Shown: positions 1 to 7,765, counted from the stretch's first letter. The stretch is DNA of 33,051 bases from an uncultured Ruminococcus sp. (GCA_905202255.1 CAJKRH010000020.1:1-33051); one strand, 5' to 3'. The notes: a model not told the origin generated them from the letters alone. A program made the numbers and translations.

Positions 1-116
1 GCCTTCTCCTGCGGGAGAAGGGGGACCGCGATAGCGGTGGATGAGGAGTAAAATTTATATTTCGATGTTGCGGATTCTTTGCAGATATCTAATCAGTCAG
101 CCTGCGGCTACCGCCT
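1..116. repeat. Dispersed palindromic repeat, copy A
   Basis: Positions 1-54 are identical to 25204-25257. The shared block folds into two successive hairpins: an 8-bp stem (2-9 with 14-21, loop TGCG) and a 5-bp stem (25-29 with 34-38, loop GATA). A weaker match to the right part of copy B, around GTCAGCC at 96-102, suggests a degenerate right half ending near 116. The copy touches the window edge, so its left limit is unknown. It lies just after the stop of the FolT-FolC gene and may help end its transcript. It carries no credible gene. Confidence 0.75.
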
Positions 117-122
117 ACTTTC

Positions 123-1910
123 TTAAAATCTGTCCTTATAGAGATACAGCGAGCCGCAGATGAGAATAAGGGAGCTATTCTTCTCTGCCGCGGCGATTGC
201 CGATTTCAGGTCGTCACGGTATTCGCCCGCGATACCGCCTGCATTTGCCGCCTCGCAAAGCTCTGCGGCACCCATGGCGCGCGCATTATCCTGCACCGTC
301 GTGAAGATAAATTTAGTTTTGCCGTCATCAAGCATATGGAGCGACGGCATGAAATCCTTATCCCTCATACATGCGAAAACGACTGTCCTGTCTGCATTCG
401 GAAAATATCTCTCCATGGATGCCACGAGCGCGTGCATTCCGTTTGGATTGTGCGCTCCGTCGTAGATTTCAGTGGGATTTTCGCCGATTATCTCGAATCT
501 CGCGGGATTTTTCGCCTTTGAAAGACCCTCGCGAATGTATTTTTCGTCTATATTCAGTGCGAGCGCGATTTCTATTGCCGTGCAGGCATTTGCCACCTGA
601 TAGATGCCGCCGAGTCCGCTTTGCAGATGCGCCATGCCGCGATACGAGAAGCGCTCACATATTCTGTCAAAGCCCTCGCTTTCGGCTTCTCCGCTGACGA
701 CAAGTCGCGTGCCGCAAGCCTGCGCCTGCGCCGCTATAACATCAATTACGCTCTGCTTCTGACCCGTGACAACCGTAACGCCGCTTTCGCAATCGGCTTT
801 GATTATCTTGCTCTTCGTTTCCGCTATCTTCTCAACCGTGTCACCGAGAAGTTTCATATGGTCGAGGTCAATCTGCGTGAGCACCGCCATAGTATTGCGG
901 GAGATGACATTCGTCGCGTCAAATTCTCCGCCAAGCCCTGTCTCGAGTACAACATAGTCGCACCCGTGCTCCGCAAAATACATAAATGCCGCCGCTGTCC
1001 ATATTTCAAACTGCGAAACCTGCTCGCCCGTTTTCTTTTCGATTTTGCGCGAGCATTTTTCTATTTTGCAAAAAAGCCCATTCAGCTCGCTATCCGAAAT
1101 CTCCTTGCCGCAGAGCGTTATGCGCTCGTTTACGCGCACGAGATTCGGCGATATGTATTTGCCTACTCTGTAGCCCGCCGCCGTGAGAATAGCCTCCGTA
1201 AAGGCGCAGACAGAACCTTTTCCGTTTGTCCCCGCAACATGGATGCAGTGGAGCTTATCCTGCGGATTTCCGAGCATAGCCATAAGCATTCTTATGCGGT
1301 CAAGCCCGAGCCTCGGAACAGCCTGAAAGCCGTTTGCATATGAGGCAAAGCCACTGCCGCCATCAAGCTTTTTCCCGTACCGCGAAACAAGCGGCATAAG
1401 ATACCTGCAGGTAAGAATCATGAGCAGTATGCGCACAGGCGTATTCACGGCAAAGCCTATGAGCCTGTAGCCGAGAGCCGCCTTGACACTGTAGCCGAAG
1501 CCGTAAATAAATATAAGTGACATCATGCCGATATCAATCACAAGCCCCGCGACGATGTAAAACACTACAGTGCGGATAATGCCGGGCTTTTTCTTATAGA
1601 AAGCAAAGCCCATAGCCGCGCCGAAAGCAACCTTGCAAAGCGTAATAAACGGATTTATTCCCGTTGTCACCGCCGCACCGAGCAGATCGGCTATTCCATA
1701 TGAAGCACCAGCCCACACCGGACCGAACATCATTGCAACAACCGCTATCGGAAGAAAGCTTATCTCGACCCGATATGCCCCCGTTTGAGGAAAGCCGAGC
1801 AGGCGACATAAGATTATTGCCAGCGCTATCATCATGGCGCAGACGGAAATTCTCATGAGTGTGGTGCGCATGAGACGCGCACCGCCTTTTGTTTTTTTGT
1901 TTTTTTGCAT
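123..1910 (-). CDS. FolT-FolC fusion: folate ECF transporter S component joined to folylpolyglutamate synthase
   Basis: A single 595-residue frame joins two proteins that are normally separate. Residues 1 to about 172 are a multi-helix membrane domain with the FolT-type pattern (FPQTGAYRVEISFLPIAV, then FGPVWAGASYGIADLLGA), the substrate-binding S component of an energy-coupling-factor folate importer. Residues from about 185 to the end are Mur-ligase-like FolC, with the ATP loop GTNGKGS at 227-233, followed by LETGLGGEFDATN and DGAHNPNG; this enzyme adds glutamates to folate and so traps it in the cell. FolC residues upstream of its ATP loop (SYANGFQ...LGNPQDKL) are in frame with the membrane part, so this is a true fusion and not a readthrough artefact. 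The start at 1910 has GGAGGT 8 nt upstream; an upstream ATG at 1949 lacks a good site. The ATPase and T subunits are not in this window. The gene follows a likely tetrahydrofolate riboswitch. Confidence 0.9.
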   Translation of the reverse strand: MQKNKKTKGGARLMRTTLMRISVCAMMIALAIILCRLLGFPQTGAYRVEISFLPIAVVAMMFGPVWAGASYGIADLLGAAVTTGINPFITLCKVAFGAAMGFAFYKKKPGIIRTVVFYIVAGLVIDIGMMSLIFIYGFGYSVKAALGYRLIGFAVNTPVRILLMILTCRYLMPLVSRYGKKLDGGSGFASYANGFQAVPRLGLDRIRMLMAMLGNPQDKLHCIHVAGTNGKGSVCAFTEAILTAAGYRVGKYISPNLVRVNERITLCGKEISDSELNGLFCKIEKCSRKIEKKTGEQVSQFEIWTAAAFMYFAEHGCDYVVLETGLGGEFDATNVISRNTMAVLTQIDLDHMKLLGDTVEKIAETKSKIIKADCESGVTVVTGQKQSVIDVIAAQAQACGTRLVVSGEAESEGFDRICERFSYRGMAHLQSGLGGIYQVANACTAIEIALALNIDEKYIREGLSKAKNPARFEIIGENPTEIYDGAHNPNGMHALVASMERYFPNADRTVVFACMRDKDFMPSLHMLDDGKTKFIFTTVQDNARAMGAAELCEAANAGGIAGEYRDDLKSAIAAAEKNSSLILICGSLYLYKDRF

Positions 1911-1953
1911 AAAAAAGCACCTCCGTATGAAAACAGACGCGCAATACATAATT

Positions 1954-1981
1954 CCCGCGTATTTTACCTTTTTTACGCGGG
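1954..1981 (-). promoter_or_regulatory. Hairpin between the riboswitch and the folT-folC ribosome binding site
   Basis: A perfect 8-bp stem (CCCGCGTA with TACGCGGG) encloses a 12-nt A-rich loop. It sits directly after the putative THF aptamer and about 30 nt before the GGAGGT site. It is not followed by a U-run on the minus strand, so it is more likely part of an expression platform than a simple terminator. That role is inferred. Confidence 0.45.
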
Positions 1982-1988
1982 TATATAT

Positions 1989-2111
1989 GTAACAGCGGGA
2001 TGCGAAACGGGCACAGCAACTTTCGTATTCGTCCGCAGTTCAACTCCCCGTAACTACGGCACTGAGAGCCGTATTTTACAGCTCCATACTCGCCCGAATC
2101 TACTCTGTTAT
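1989..2111 (-). ncRNA. Probable tetrahydrofolate (THF) riboswitch
   Basis: Read on the minus strand, the leader starts with AACAGAGTAGA (AACAG pairs with CTGTT at the other end) and ends with CGCATCCCGCTGTT. This matches the conserved AGTAGA and GCATCC segments flanking P1/P2 of the THF-I class. Other visible elements are P2 (CGGGC with GCCCG), an 8-bp P3 (CCGTAGTT with AACTGCGG) whose loop contains CGGGGA able to pair with TCCCG of the 3' segment (the expected pseudoknot), and ACGAAAG after P3. An extra 8-bp hairpin with an AAA loop lies between P2 and P3 and makes the element longer than the compact type. Its place upstream of a folate uptake and retention gene fits. The call rests on motif and fold recognition by eye. 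Confidence 0.62.
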
Positions 2112-2124
2112 CTTTGATAGAGAC

Positions 2125-2153
2125 ATAATAGCACTTTTTGCCGAAAAATGCAA
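2125..2153 (-). promoter_or_regulatory. Sigma-A promoter of the folT-folC transcript
   Basis: On the minus strand, TTGCAT (2153-2148), a 17-nt spacer and TATTAT (2130-2125) form a good promoter. The expected start near 2118 places the riboswitch at the 5' end of the message. Confidence 0.6.
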
Positions 2154-2164
2154 TAGGTTTTATG

Positions 2165-2203
2165 AAAAAAATCCGATACACGATTTTTATTATCATGTAT
2201 CGG
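2165..2203 (-). terminator. Rho-independent terminator of the liv operon
   Basis: CCGATACACG (2173-2182) pairs with CATGTATCGG (2194-2203), with one internal C-A mismatch. A run of T follows on the minus strand (2171-2165). It lies 35 bp past the livF stop codon and upstream of the next promoter. Confidence 0.8.
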
Positions 2204-2237
2204 AGATTTTTATTTCATACACGAGGGTTGTTCAGAC

Positions 2238-2936
2238 TCAACCTCCGAGATATGCTTTCTTTACTTCATCGCTGTTTGCAAGCTCGCTTCCCGTTCCCGT
2301 GAGAACGATTCTTCCCGATTCGAGAACATAAGCTCTGTCGGAAATTTCAAGCGCCTTGCCTGCGTTCTGCTCAACAAGCAGAATAGTTGTTCCGTTCCCA
2401 TGAAATTCCTTGATTATATCGAAAACGAGGTCGACAAGGATAGGCGAAAGACCCATGGAGGGCTCGTCAAGCATGAGCAGTTTCGGTTTTCCGAGTATGG
2501 CTCTGCCCATGGCAAGCATCTGCTGTTCGCCGCCCGAGAGCGTGCCCGCTATCTGGTTTTTCCTCTCTTTCAGGCGGGGAAAAAGCTCAAAAACGCGGTC
2601 ATATTCCTCCTGCGGCACCTTTCCGCGGGAATATGCGCCCATCTCCAGATTTTCCATTACGGTCATCTGGAGAAAGACATGGCGTCCCTCGGGAACATGG
2701 GCAAGTCCGAGCGAAATGAGCTTGTGCGGCTCGGTTTTCGTTATATCCTGCCCGCAGAAAGTGATGCTTCCCGTTGTCGAGCGCAGAAGCCCCGAAACGG
2801 TATGAAGCGTGGTGGTTTTTCCCGCGCCGTTTGCACCGATGAGAGAGACGATTTCGCCCTCGTTCACCTCAAAGGAAATATCCTTTATAGCGTGTATTTT
2901 CTTATAGTAAACATTCAGATTTTCGGCTTTCAGCAT
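2238..2936 (-). CDS. livF: Branched-chain amino acid ABC transporter, ATP-binding protein LivF
   Basis: One of the two ATPases that power import of leucine, isoleucine and valine (or related amino acids) across the membrane. The 232-residue length is normal for LivF. Visible motifs are Walker A GANGAGKTT near residue 34, the signature LSGGEQQ near 134, Walker B LLMLDEP near 154 and the switch histidine region replaced by the LivF-typical LLVEQN. It is the last gene of the operon, 2 bp after the livG stop, so translation is probably coupled. A terminator follows at 2165-2203. Confidence 0.95.
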   Translation of the reverse strand: MLKAENLNVYYKKIHAIKDISFEVNEGEIVSLIGANGAGKTTTLHTVSGLLRSTTGSITFCGQDITKTEPHKLISLGLAHVPEGRHVFLQMTVMENLEMGAYSRGKVPQEEYDRVFELFPRLKERKNQIAGTLSGGEQQMLAMGRAILGKPKLLMLDEPSMGLSPILVDLVFDIIKEFHGNGTTILLVEQNAGKALEISDRAYVLESGRIVLTGTGSELANSDEVKKAYLGG

Positions 2937-2938
2937 CG

Positions 2939-3775
2939 TTATTTGTCCTTTCTGCCGAGATATGCTTCTATAACGGCTTCGTTGTTCTTTATCTCATCGG
3001 GTGTTCCCTTTGCTATTATCCTGCCGAAATTGAGCACGGCGATGCCCTCGCATATACCCATGACAAAATTCATATCGTGCTCTATGAGAAGCACGGCAAT
3101 GCCGAATTTATCGCGGATATTCAGTATATTATGCATGAGGTCTGCTGTCTCGGAGGGATTCATGCCCGCCGCAGGCTCGTCAAGAAGCAGGACTTTCGGG
3201 TCTGTCGCAAGCGCTCGGGCTATTTCGAGCTTTCGCTGTGCGCCGTAAGGCAGGTTGCCCGCCTTTACCTTTGCCATATCCTGAAGCCCGAAGAGCGAGA
3301 GAAGCTCCATCGCCTTCTCGTTTGCTTCCTTTTCCGCCCTGAAATACCGCGGCATGCGGAATACCGCCTCAAAGCTGCTGTATTTTATCGAATTGTGAAG
3401 CCCGACTTTCACATTGTCGAGCACCGACATATCGGAAAAGAGGCATATATTCTGGAATGTACGCGCAAGACCCATTTTGTTTACATCATGCGTGCTTTTG
3501 CCCGCCGTACTTTTTCCGTCAAGAATTATCGCGCCGTTTGTCGGCGTATAGACATTCGTCAGCAGGTTGAAAACAGTGGTTTTTCCCGCGCCGTTGGGTC
3601 CGATAAGTCCCGAAATCTCCGTTTTGCCGAGGGCTATGCTGAAATCCTCTACGGCATGCAGTCCGCCGAATTCTATACCGAGATTATAGACCTCGAGAAC
3701 AGGCTTCTTGTCTATATCCCTCTCGGGAATCATCGATTTACTGGGGACAGGCACAAGTCTGACTTTATCTGTCAT
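2939..3775 (-). CDS. livG: Branched-chain amino acid ABC transporter, ATP-binding protein LivG
   Basis: The second ATPase of the LIV importer. Walker A GPNGAGKTT, LivG-type signature YGAQRKLEIARAL, Walker B VLLLDEPAAGMNP and the switch histidine in LLIEHDMNF are all present. The 278 residues include about 25 extra N-terminal residues (MTDKVRLVPVPSK...) before the usual start of the ATPase fold at VLEVYNLGIEFGG. The start is supported by an AAAGGAGAAGG site lying inside the end of livM; the two genes overlap by 11 bp, which indicates coupling. Confidence 0.95.
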   Translation of the reverse strand: MTDKVRLVPVPSKSMIPERDIDKKPVLEVYNLGIEFGGLHAVEDFSIALGKTEISGLIGPNGAGKTTVFNLLTNVYTPTNGAIILDGKSTAGKSTHDVNKMGLARTFQNICLFSDMSVLDNVKVGLHNSIKYSSFEAVFRMPRYFRAEKEANEKAMELLSLFGLQDMAKVKAGNLPYGAQRKLEIARALATDPKVLLLDEPAAGMNPSETADLMHNILNIRDKFGIAVLLIEHDMNFVMGICEGIAVLNFGRIIAKGTPDEIKNNEAVIEAYLGRKDK

Positions 3776-4871
3776 TTCCCTTCTCCTTTCCGCCGCGCGA
3801 AAATATTCCCGCGAAAAAGCCCTTTATTTTACCGAATATATTGCCGAAAAATTTTCTTATCGAATCGCGCATACCGGCAAATGCAGGCGATTTCCCGAGC
3901 ACCATTATGGCGATGAGAGCTACTGCGTAGATAAGCATACGGTAGTTCTGTATCGGACGGAGCAGCTCGGGCAGACTGTAGAGAATAAGCGTTGCGATAA
4001 GCGAGCCGCGCATACTCTTGAGTCCGCCGAGAACGACGAATACAAGCACGAGTATCGAGAGGTTGTAGTCAAATGTTTTCGGTGCTACGCCCGCCATGGA
4101 GTGAACATAGAGTACACCCGCGACACCCGCTATCGTGGAGGAAAGCGTGAACGCCATCAGGCGGTATTTCGTGACATTGACGCCGCTCGCGTCTGCCGCT
4201 ATCATGTTGTTTCGTATAGCCTTGCAGGCTCTGCCCGACTTGGAATCAACGAAATTCATTATCACAATAAGGCTGAGTACGAGCATTATCACGACTATGG
4301 TCAGCGTCGTATCGCGCGGCGCCGTTATGCCCTGCGCACCGTAGAAAACATTTTTCCAGCCGACCTCAAGATTTTCGAGCGGTACGGGCGTGGCGAATGA
4401 AAAATGATATCCCGCCGCGTCCTTTACTATATACACATTGCCGAATATACTGCGTATTATCTCGCCGAAGCCGAGCGTTACTATGGCAAGGTAGTCGCCG
4501 CGAAGTCGCAGTATCGGTATGCCGACGAGCAGTCCCGCTGCCGCCGCCGCTATCGCTCCTACGAGCATCGCAAGGACAAGGCGGAGTACGGATGAGTTTA
4601 TCACATCCTGAACAAAAAGCGAGAAAAGTCCGCCGACATATGCGCCTATGCACATAAATCCCGCATGACCGAGGCTGAGCTCTCCGAGCACGCCTACGAC
4701 AAGGTTCAGGGAAACCGCGAGCATCATATATATGCCGAGCGGCACAAGGAGTCCCGAGAGCTTATATCCGATGATTCCCGCTTTGCCGAGAATGCCGAAA
4801 AGCGTGAAGAATATTATCACACCGGTAACAGTCTGGATATTTCGCCTTGTTGAGCGTTTGAGTTTGTCCAT
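3765..4871 (-). CDS. livM: Branched-chain amino acid ABC transporter permease LivM
   Basis: A 368-residue polytopic membrane permease of the LIV importer. Hydrophobic segments run from residue 13 to about 345, with the family stretch GELSLGHAGFMCIGAYVGG near 63-81 and the EAA-like coupling region around SGVNVTKYRLMAFTLSSTIAGVAGVLY. The C-terminal tail is Gly/Lys-rich (FGKIKGFFAGIFSRGGKEKGNDR) and longer than in many homologues. Start ATG follows AAGGAGGGCTATAGA; the livH stop is 13 bp upstream. The gene overlaps livG downstream. Confidence 0.93.
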   Translation of the reverse strand: MDKLKRSTRRNIQTVTGVIIFFTLFGILGKAGIIGYKLSGLLVPLGIYMMLAVSLNLVVGVLGELSLGHAGFMCIGAYVGGLFSLFVQDVINSSVLRLVLAMLVGAIAAAAAGLLVGIPILRLRGDYLAIVTLGFGEIIRSIFGNVYIVKDAAGYHFSFATPVPLENLEVGWKNVFYGAQGITAPRDTTLTIVVIMLVLSLIVIMNFVDSKSGRACKAIRNNMIAADASGVNVTKYRLMAFTLSSTIAGVAGVLYVHSMAGVAPKTFDYNLSILVLVFVVLGGLKSMRGSLIATLILYSLPELLRPIQNYRMLIYAVALIAIMVLGKSPAFAGMRDSIRKFFGNIFGKIKGFFAGIFSRGGKEKGNDR

Positions 4872-4884
4872 TCTATAGCCCTCC

Positions 4885-5763
4885 TTAAACCTTTTTGTTT
4901 ACTTTCTTGCCGAAAATACCCGTCGGCTTCACGAGGAGCACGAGTATCAGCACAAGAAATACTATCGCGTCGGAAAGCTGTGTGGAGATATATCCCTTTG
5001 AAAGGTTCTCGATTACTCCGAGCAGTATGCCGCCGACCATGGCGCCGGGAATGCTTCCGATTCCGCCGAAAACAGCCGCCACAAACGCCTTTATACCGGG
5101 CATTGAGCCTGTATACGGGCTGAGCGCATGGAAATTCGAGCAAAGGAGCACGCCCGCCACAGCAGCAAGCGCCGAGCCTATGGCAAAAGTGAGCGTTATC
5201 GTCTTGTTTACGCTGATGCCCATCAGCTCCGCCGCCTCTTTATCCTCGGAAACGGCGCGCATTGCCTTGCCCATTTTCGTTTTGTTGACAAAAAGCGTGA
5301 GCGCTATCATCAGCACCACCGTCACAGATATGGTGACGATGGTTTCGCTTGTTATCACAAGACCGCCGAGTTTCAGATCAGGCAGATTTTCAGTTACTGA
5401 CTTGAATGTTCTCGTATTCGATTTAAAAAGAAGAAGCGCCGCATTCTGGAGAAAATAGCTGACACCTATCGCCGTTATCAGCACGGTAAGAGATGGCATT
5501 GAGCGAAGCGGCTTATATGCGATCTTTTCTATCACCACGCCGAGCACCGTGCACGCGGCTATTCCGAATACTATCGCGAGCCATGTCGGGCACCACGAGG
5601 AGCTCATGGCGAAGAAAACCACATATCCGCCGACCATGATGATATCACCGTGCGCGAAATTCAGCATTTTTGCGATGCCGTAAACCATCGTATAGCCGAG
5701 AGCTATGAGTGCATATATGCTGCCGAGGCTTATACCGCCGAGTAAATATGCCAAGAAATTCAT
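4885..5763 (-). CDS. livH: Branched-chain amino acid ABC transporter permease LivH
   Basis: A 292-residue permease that pairs with LivM to form the membrane channel. The start MNFLAYLLGGISLGSIYALIALGYTMVYG and the following KMLNFAHGDIIMVGGYV are typical of LivH. About eight hydrophobic segments are visible. AAAGGACAAACAA precedes the ATG. It follows livK after a 97-bp gap containing a strong hairpin, which may set the ratio of binding protein to permease. Confidence 0.93.
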   Translation of the reverse strand: MNFLAYLLGGISLGSIYALIALGYTMVYGIAKMLNFAHGDIIMVGGYVVFFAMSSSWCPTWLAIVFGIAACTVLGVVIEKIAYKPLRSMPSLTVLITAIGVSYFLQNAALLLFKSNTRTFKSVTENLPDLKLGGLVITSETIVTISVTVVLMIALTLFVNKTKMGKAMRAVSEDKEAAELMGISVNKTITLTFAIGSALAAVAGVLLCSNFHALSPYTGSMPGIKAFVAAVFGGIGSIPGAMVGGILLGVIENLSKGYISTQLSDAIVFLVLILVLLVKPTGIFGKKVNKKV

Positions 5764-5808
5764 TTGTTTGTCCTTTCAGAAGAAGATAGCGCACCTGCGC
5801 CGAAAGGC

Positions 5809-5838
5809 ACGGAAAGGCGGCACTTGCCGCGATTCCGT
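5809..5838 (-). promoter_or_regulatory. Intercistronic hairpin between livK and livH
   Basis: ACGGAA (5809-5814) pairs with TTCCGT (5833-5838), and GCGGC (5817-5821) with GCCGC (5826-5830) across an ACTT loop. The two helices are separated by AG opposite GA, a possible tandem sheared G-A pair. No U-run follows. Such stems after binding-protein genes often protect the upstream message or attenuate downstream genes; here that is inference. Confidence 0.5.
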
Positions 5839-5860
5839 TCCCGCAAATTGTTTTGCAAAA

Positions 5861-7075
5861 TTATTCAGCAGCCTTGTATACTGCGCTGTAAACGCCGTTT
5901 TCGTCCTTTGTGACATCGATATACATAGCTTTCGGTGCCTTTTCGGGCTCGCCCTTATCGTTCCATGTCATGCCGAGACCTGTAGCACCGTCTACCTTTA
6001 TCTGCGTCATCGCAACCTTGAGCTTTTCGCAGAGCTGGCTTGCTTTGAGTCCGTCCTCGGGCTTTACACCTGCCTGCTTTACAGCGGCAACTACGGCGTA
6101 TACGGCATCGTAGCCGTCAGCGGCAAACTGGATCGGTGTCTCGCCGTACTTCTCTTCGTACTTCGCCGTGAACTTCTGGGAGATGCTGTCCTTTGCGTCT
6201 GCTACATAAGGTGTCAGAAGCATAACGCCGTTTATCATCTCGGCGTCTGCTGTCACGCCTTTCTTGTCGGAGAACTGTGCGACTATGCCGTCCAGACCGT
6301 CACAACCGAAGAACTTGACGCTGTCGCCGAGTATATTCTGTGCGGCTCTGATGATGAGCGCGGCATTTTCATAGTAGATCGGCAGGAATACGAGGTCGGC
6401 ACCGGATGCCTTTACGGACTGAAGCTGTGCATCGAAGTTGGAAGCACCGTCCACAAAGGAAGTATTTGTATCGAATACCTCAAATTTGCCAAGCTCCTTT
6501 GCCTTCGCCTTGAAGCTCTGGTAGATACCTGTGGAATATGTTGTCGAGCTGTCGTAAATAACGGCAACCTTCTTTGCAAGATTATTGTCGGCTATGTACT
6601 GAGCGGAGGCAGAGCCCTGCGCGAGATCGTTGAAGCATACGCGGAATGCGTTTGCGCCGTTTATGCAGTCCACATCACTGCCGGAAGGCGTGAGCAGGAA
6701 CATATTGTCGGCAATCGTCTCGGGGAGAATAGCCGTTGTGCAACCTGAGGTTACAGCACCGAGAAATACATCCATTCCGGCATCCTTGAGCGTTCTGTAA
6801 GCGGAAACAGCCTTCTCTGCCGTGTTTTCATCGTCCTCGCAGACAAGCTTGAGGGTGAAGCCGTTTACGCCGCCGGCTGCATTTATCTCGTCTACAGCTA
6901 TCTGCATACCGTTCTTTACGGCATTGCCGTAGAGAGATGCACCGCCTGTGAGAGGACCGGAAACGCCTATCACAAGCTCATTATCGCTTTTCTTTTCGCC
7001 GCAACCGACAAAGCACATTGCAGCCATTGCAAAAAGCATTACAAATGCGAGTGTTTTTTTGAAAAAGTTTTTCAT
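5861..7075 (-). CDS. livK: Branched-chain amino acid ABC transporter substrate-binding lipoprotein
   Basis: The extracytoplasmic receptor of the LIV system, 404 residues. An N-terminal signal (MKNFFKKTLAFVMLFAMAAMCFVGC) ends in a lipobox with lipidated Cys25, so the protein is tethered to the outer face of the membrane. The mature part starts ELVIGVSGPLTGGASLYGNAVKNGMQIAVDEINAAGG, the classic type I periplasmic-binding fold of the LivJ/LivK family, followed by a conserved VKLVCEDDENTAEKAV-like region. AAAGGAG lies upstream of the ATG. No clear promoter is seen between it and the terminator at 7109-7141, so it may have its own weak promoter or be reached by readthrough. The exact ligand cannot be fixed from sequence. 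Confidence 0.93.
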   Translation of the reverse strand: MKNFFKKTLAFVMLFAMAAMCFVGCGEKKSDNELVIGVSGPLTGGASLYGNAVKNGMQIAVDEINAAGGVNGFTLKLVCEDDENTAEKAVSAYRTLKDAGMDVFLGAVTSGCTTAILPETIADNMFLLTPSGSDVDCINGANAFRVCFNDLAQGSASAQYIADNNLAKKVAVIYDSSTTYSTGIYQSFKAKAKELGKFEVFDTNTSFVDGASNFDAQLQSVKASGADLVFLPIYYENAALIIRAAQNILGDSVKFFGCDGLDGIVAQFSDKKGVTADAEMINGVMLLTPYVADAKDSISQKFTAKYEEKYGETPIQFAADGYDAVYAVVAAVKQAGVKPEDGLKASQLCEKLKVAMTQIKVDGATGLGMTWNDKGEPEKAPKAMYIDVTKDENGVYSAVYKAAE

Positions 7076-7108
7076 TTTTGTTTTCTCCTTTGAAATATAA
7101 TAAAATAT

Positions 7109-7141
7109 AAAAAAGCGAATTGAACAAAATGTTCAATCCGC
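7109..7141 (-). terminator. Terminator after the small membrane protein gene
   Basis: GCGaATTGAAC (7115-7125) pairs with GTTCAATcCGC (7131-7141) except for one mismatch. Six T residues follow on the minus strand (7114-7109). It separates the small gene from livK, perhaps incompletely. Confidence 0.75.
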
Positions 7142-7163
7142 TCGTTTACCTTATCCTAAATCC

Positions 7164-7424
7164 TTATGCCGCCGCAAGAGGACTTTTCTGCGAATATCCT
7201 ATTTCGTTCACTATCAGATTTTTTCCCTTAATAATAATGACAGATAGTATGAGCCATATTATAATGGAAATGGAAATAACAGAATGAGAAATAATCGCAA
7301 AAATAATAATCGACACTGCGAGAACAGTGCCGAGAACGCGTATAACGGAGAAAGCGCATGAAGAAGAAGCCACACCGAAAGTGCGGTTCGCTTTATTCTG
7401 TTCTGACTTGAATAAAGATTTCAT
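7164..7424 (-). CDS. Small two-helix membrane protein of unknown function
   Basis: An 86-residue protein that I do not recognise. It has a short basic, polar N-terminus (MKSLFKSEQNKANRTFG), a hydrophobic segment at about 25-45 (SVIRVLGTVLAVSIIIFAII), a second at about 48-65 (SISIIIWLILSVIII) and a polar C-terminus ending SQKSPLAAA. The ATG at 7424 is preferred over the in-frame GTG at 7427 because GGAGG lies 8 nt from it. A promoter, an operator-like palindrome and a terminator frame the gene as a single unit, which supports it being real despite its size. Confidence 0.65.
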   Translation of the reverse strand: MKSLFKSEQNKANRTFGVASSSCAFSVIRVLGTVLAVSIIIFAIISHSVISISIIIWLILSVIIIKGKNLIVNEIGYSQKSPLAAA

Positions 7425-7451
7425 CACATATTCCTCCGAAATTTTTTCTCT

Positions 7452-7480
7452 ATTGTATCACGGGAAAGTTGATTTGTAAA
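7452..7480 (-). promoter_or_regulatory. Promoter of the small membrane protein gene
   Basis: TTTACA (7480-7475), a 17-nt spacer and TACAAT (7457-7452) on the minus strand, about 28 nt upstream of the start codon. Confidence 0.6.
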
Positions 7481-7498
7481 TACACATTTATTACAAAT
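7472..7498. promoter_or_regulatory. Operator-like inverted repeat on the small gene's promoter
   Basis: ATTTGTAA (7472-7479) and TTACAAAT (7491-7498) are perfect 8-bp arms separated by 11 nt. One arm covers the -35 hexamer. The geometry suits a dimeric repressor, but no adjacent regulator gene is seen. Confidence 0.45.
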
Positions 7499-7702
7499 AT
7501 TAAATAAAATTCTGCGTGATTTTTCGTCTTTTTTCACAAAAGGCGTGATTTTTACTGTTTTAAAAGCGTAATTTGATAATTTTTTCTGATTTTTTCACCA
7601 TATTCTGAAATTTTTATTTTATTTGCGATATGGCAAAACAAAATTTCTTAGATTTTTCTTTAATCCGAAAAAAATTTTGTTTATTTATTTGCCATTTTCG
7701 TA
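7499..7702. promoter_or_regulatory. AT-rich intergenic region with repeats upstream of the esterase gene
   Basis: This stretch holds no gene. GCGTGATTTTT occurs at 7514-7524 and 7543-7553, and a related GCGTAATTT starts at 7566. Further on, GGCAAAACAAAATTT (from 7632) faces AAATTTTG...TTTGCC (ending 7693), an imperfect 60-bp inverted repeat ending 10 bp before the -35 box of the esterase promoter. A role as binding site or intrinsically bent upstream DNA is possible but unproven. Confidence 0.35.
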
Positions 7703-7731
7703 TGGACAAAACAGTAATGGCGTGGTACAAT
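7703..7731 (+). promoter_or_regulatory. Promoter of the SGNH esterase gene
   Basis: TGGACA (7703-7708), a 17-nt spacer and TACAAT (7726-7731), 35 bp before the start codon. Confidence 0.65.
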
Positions 7732-7765
7732 AAAGGAGCAACTAAAAAAGCAAGAGGTTTTTATT

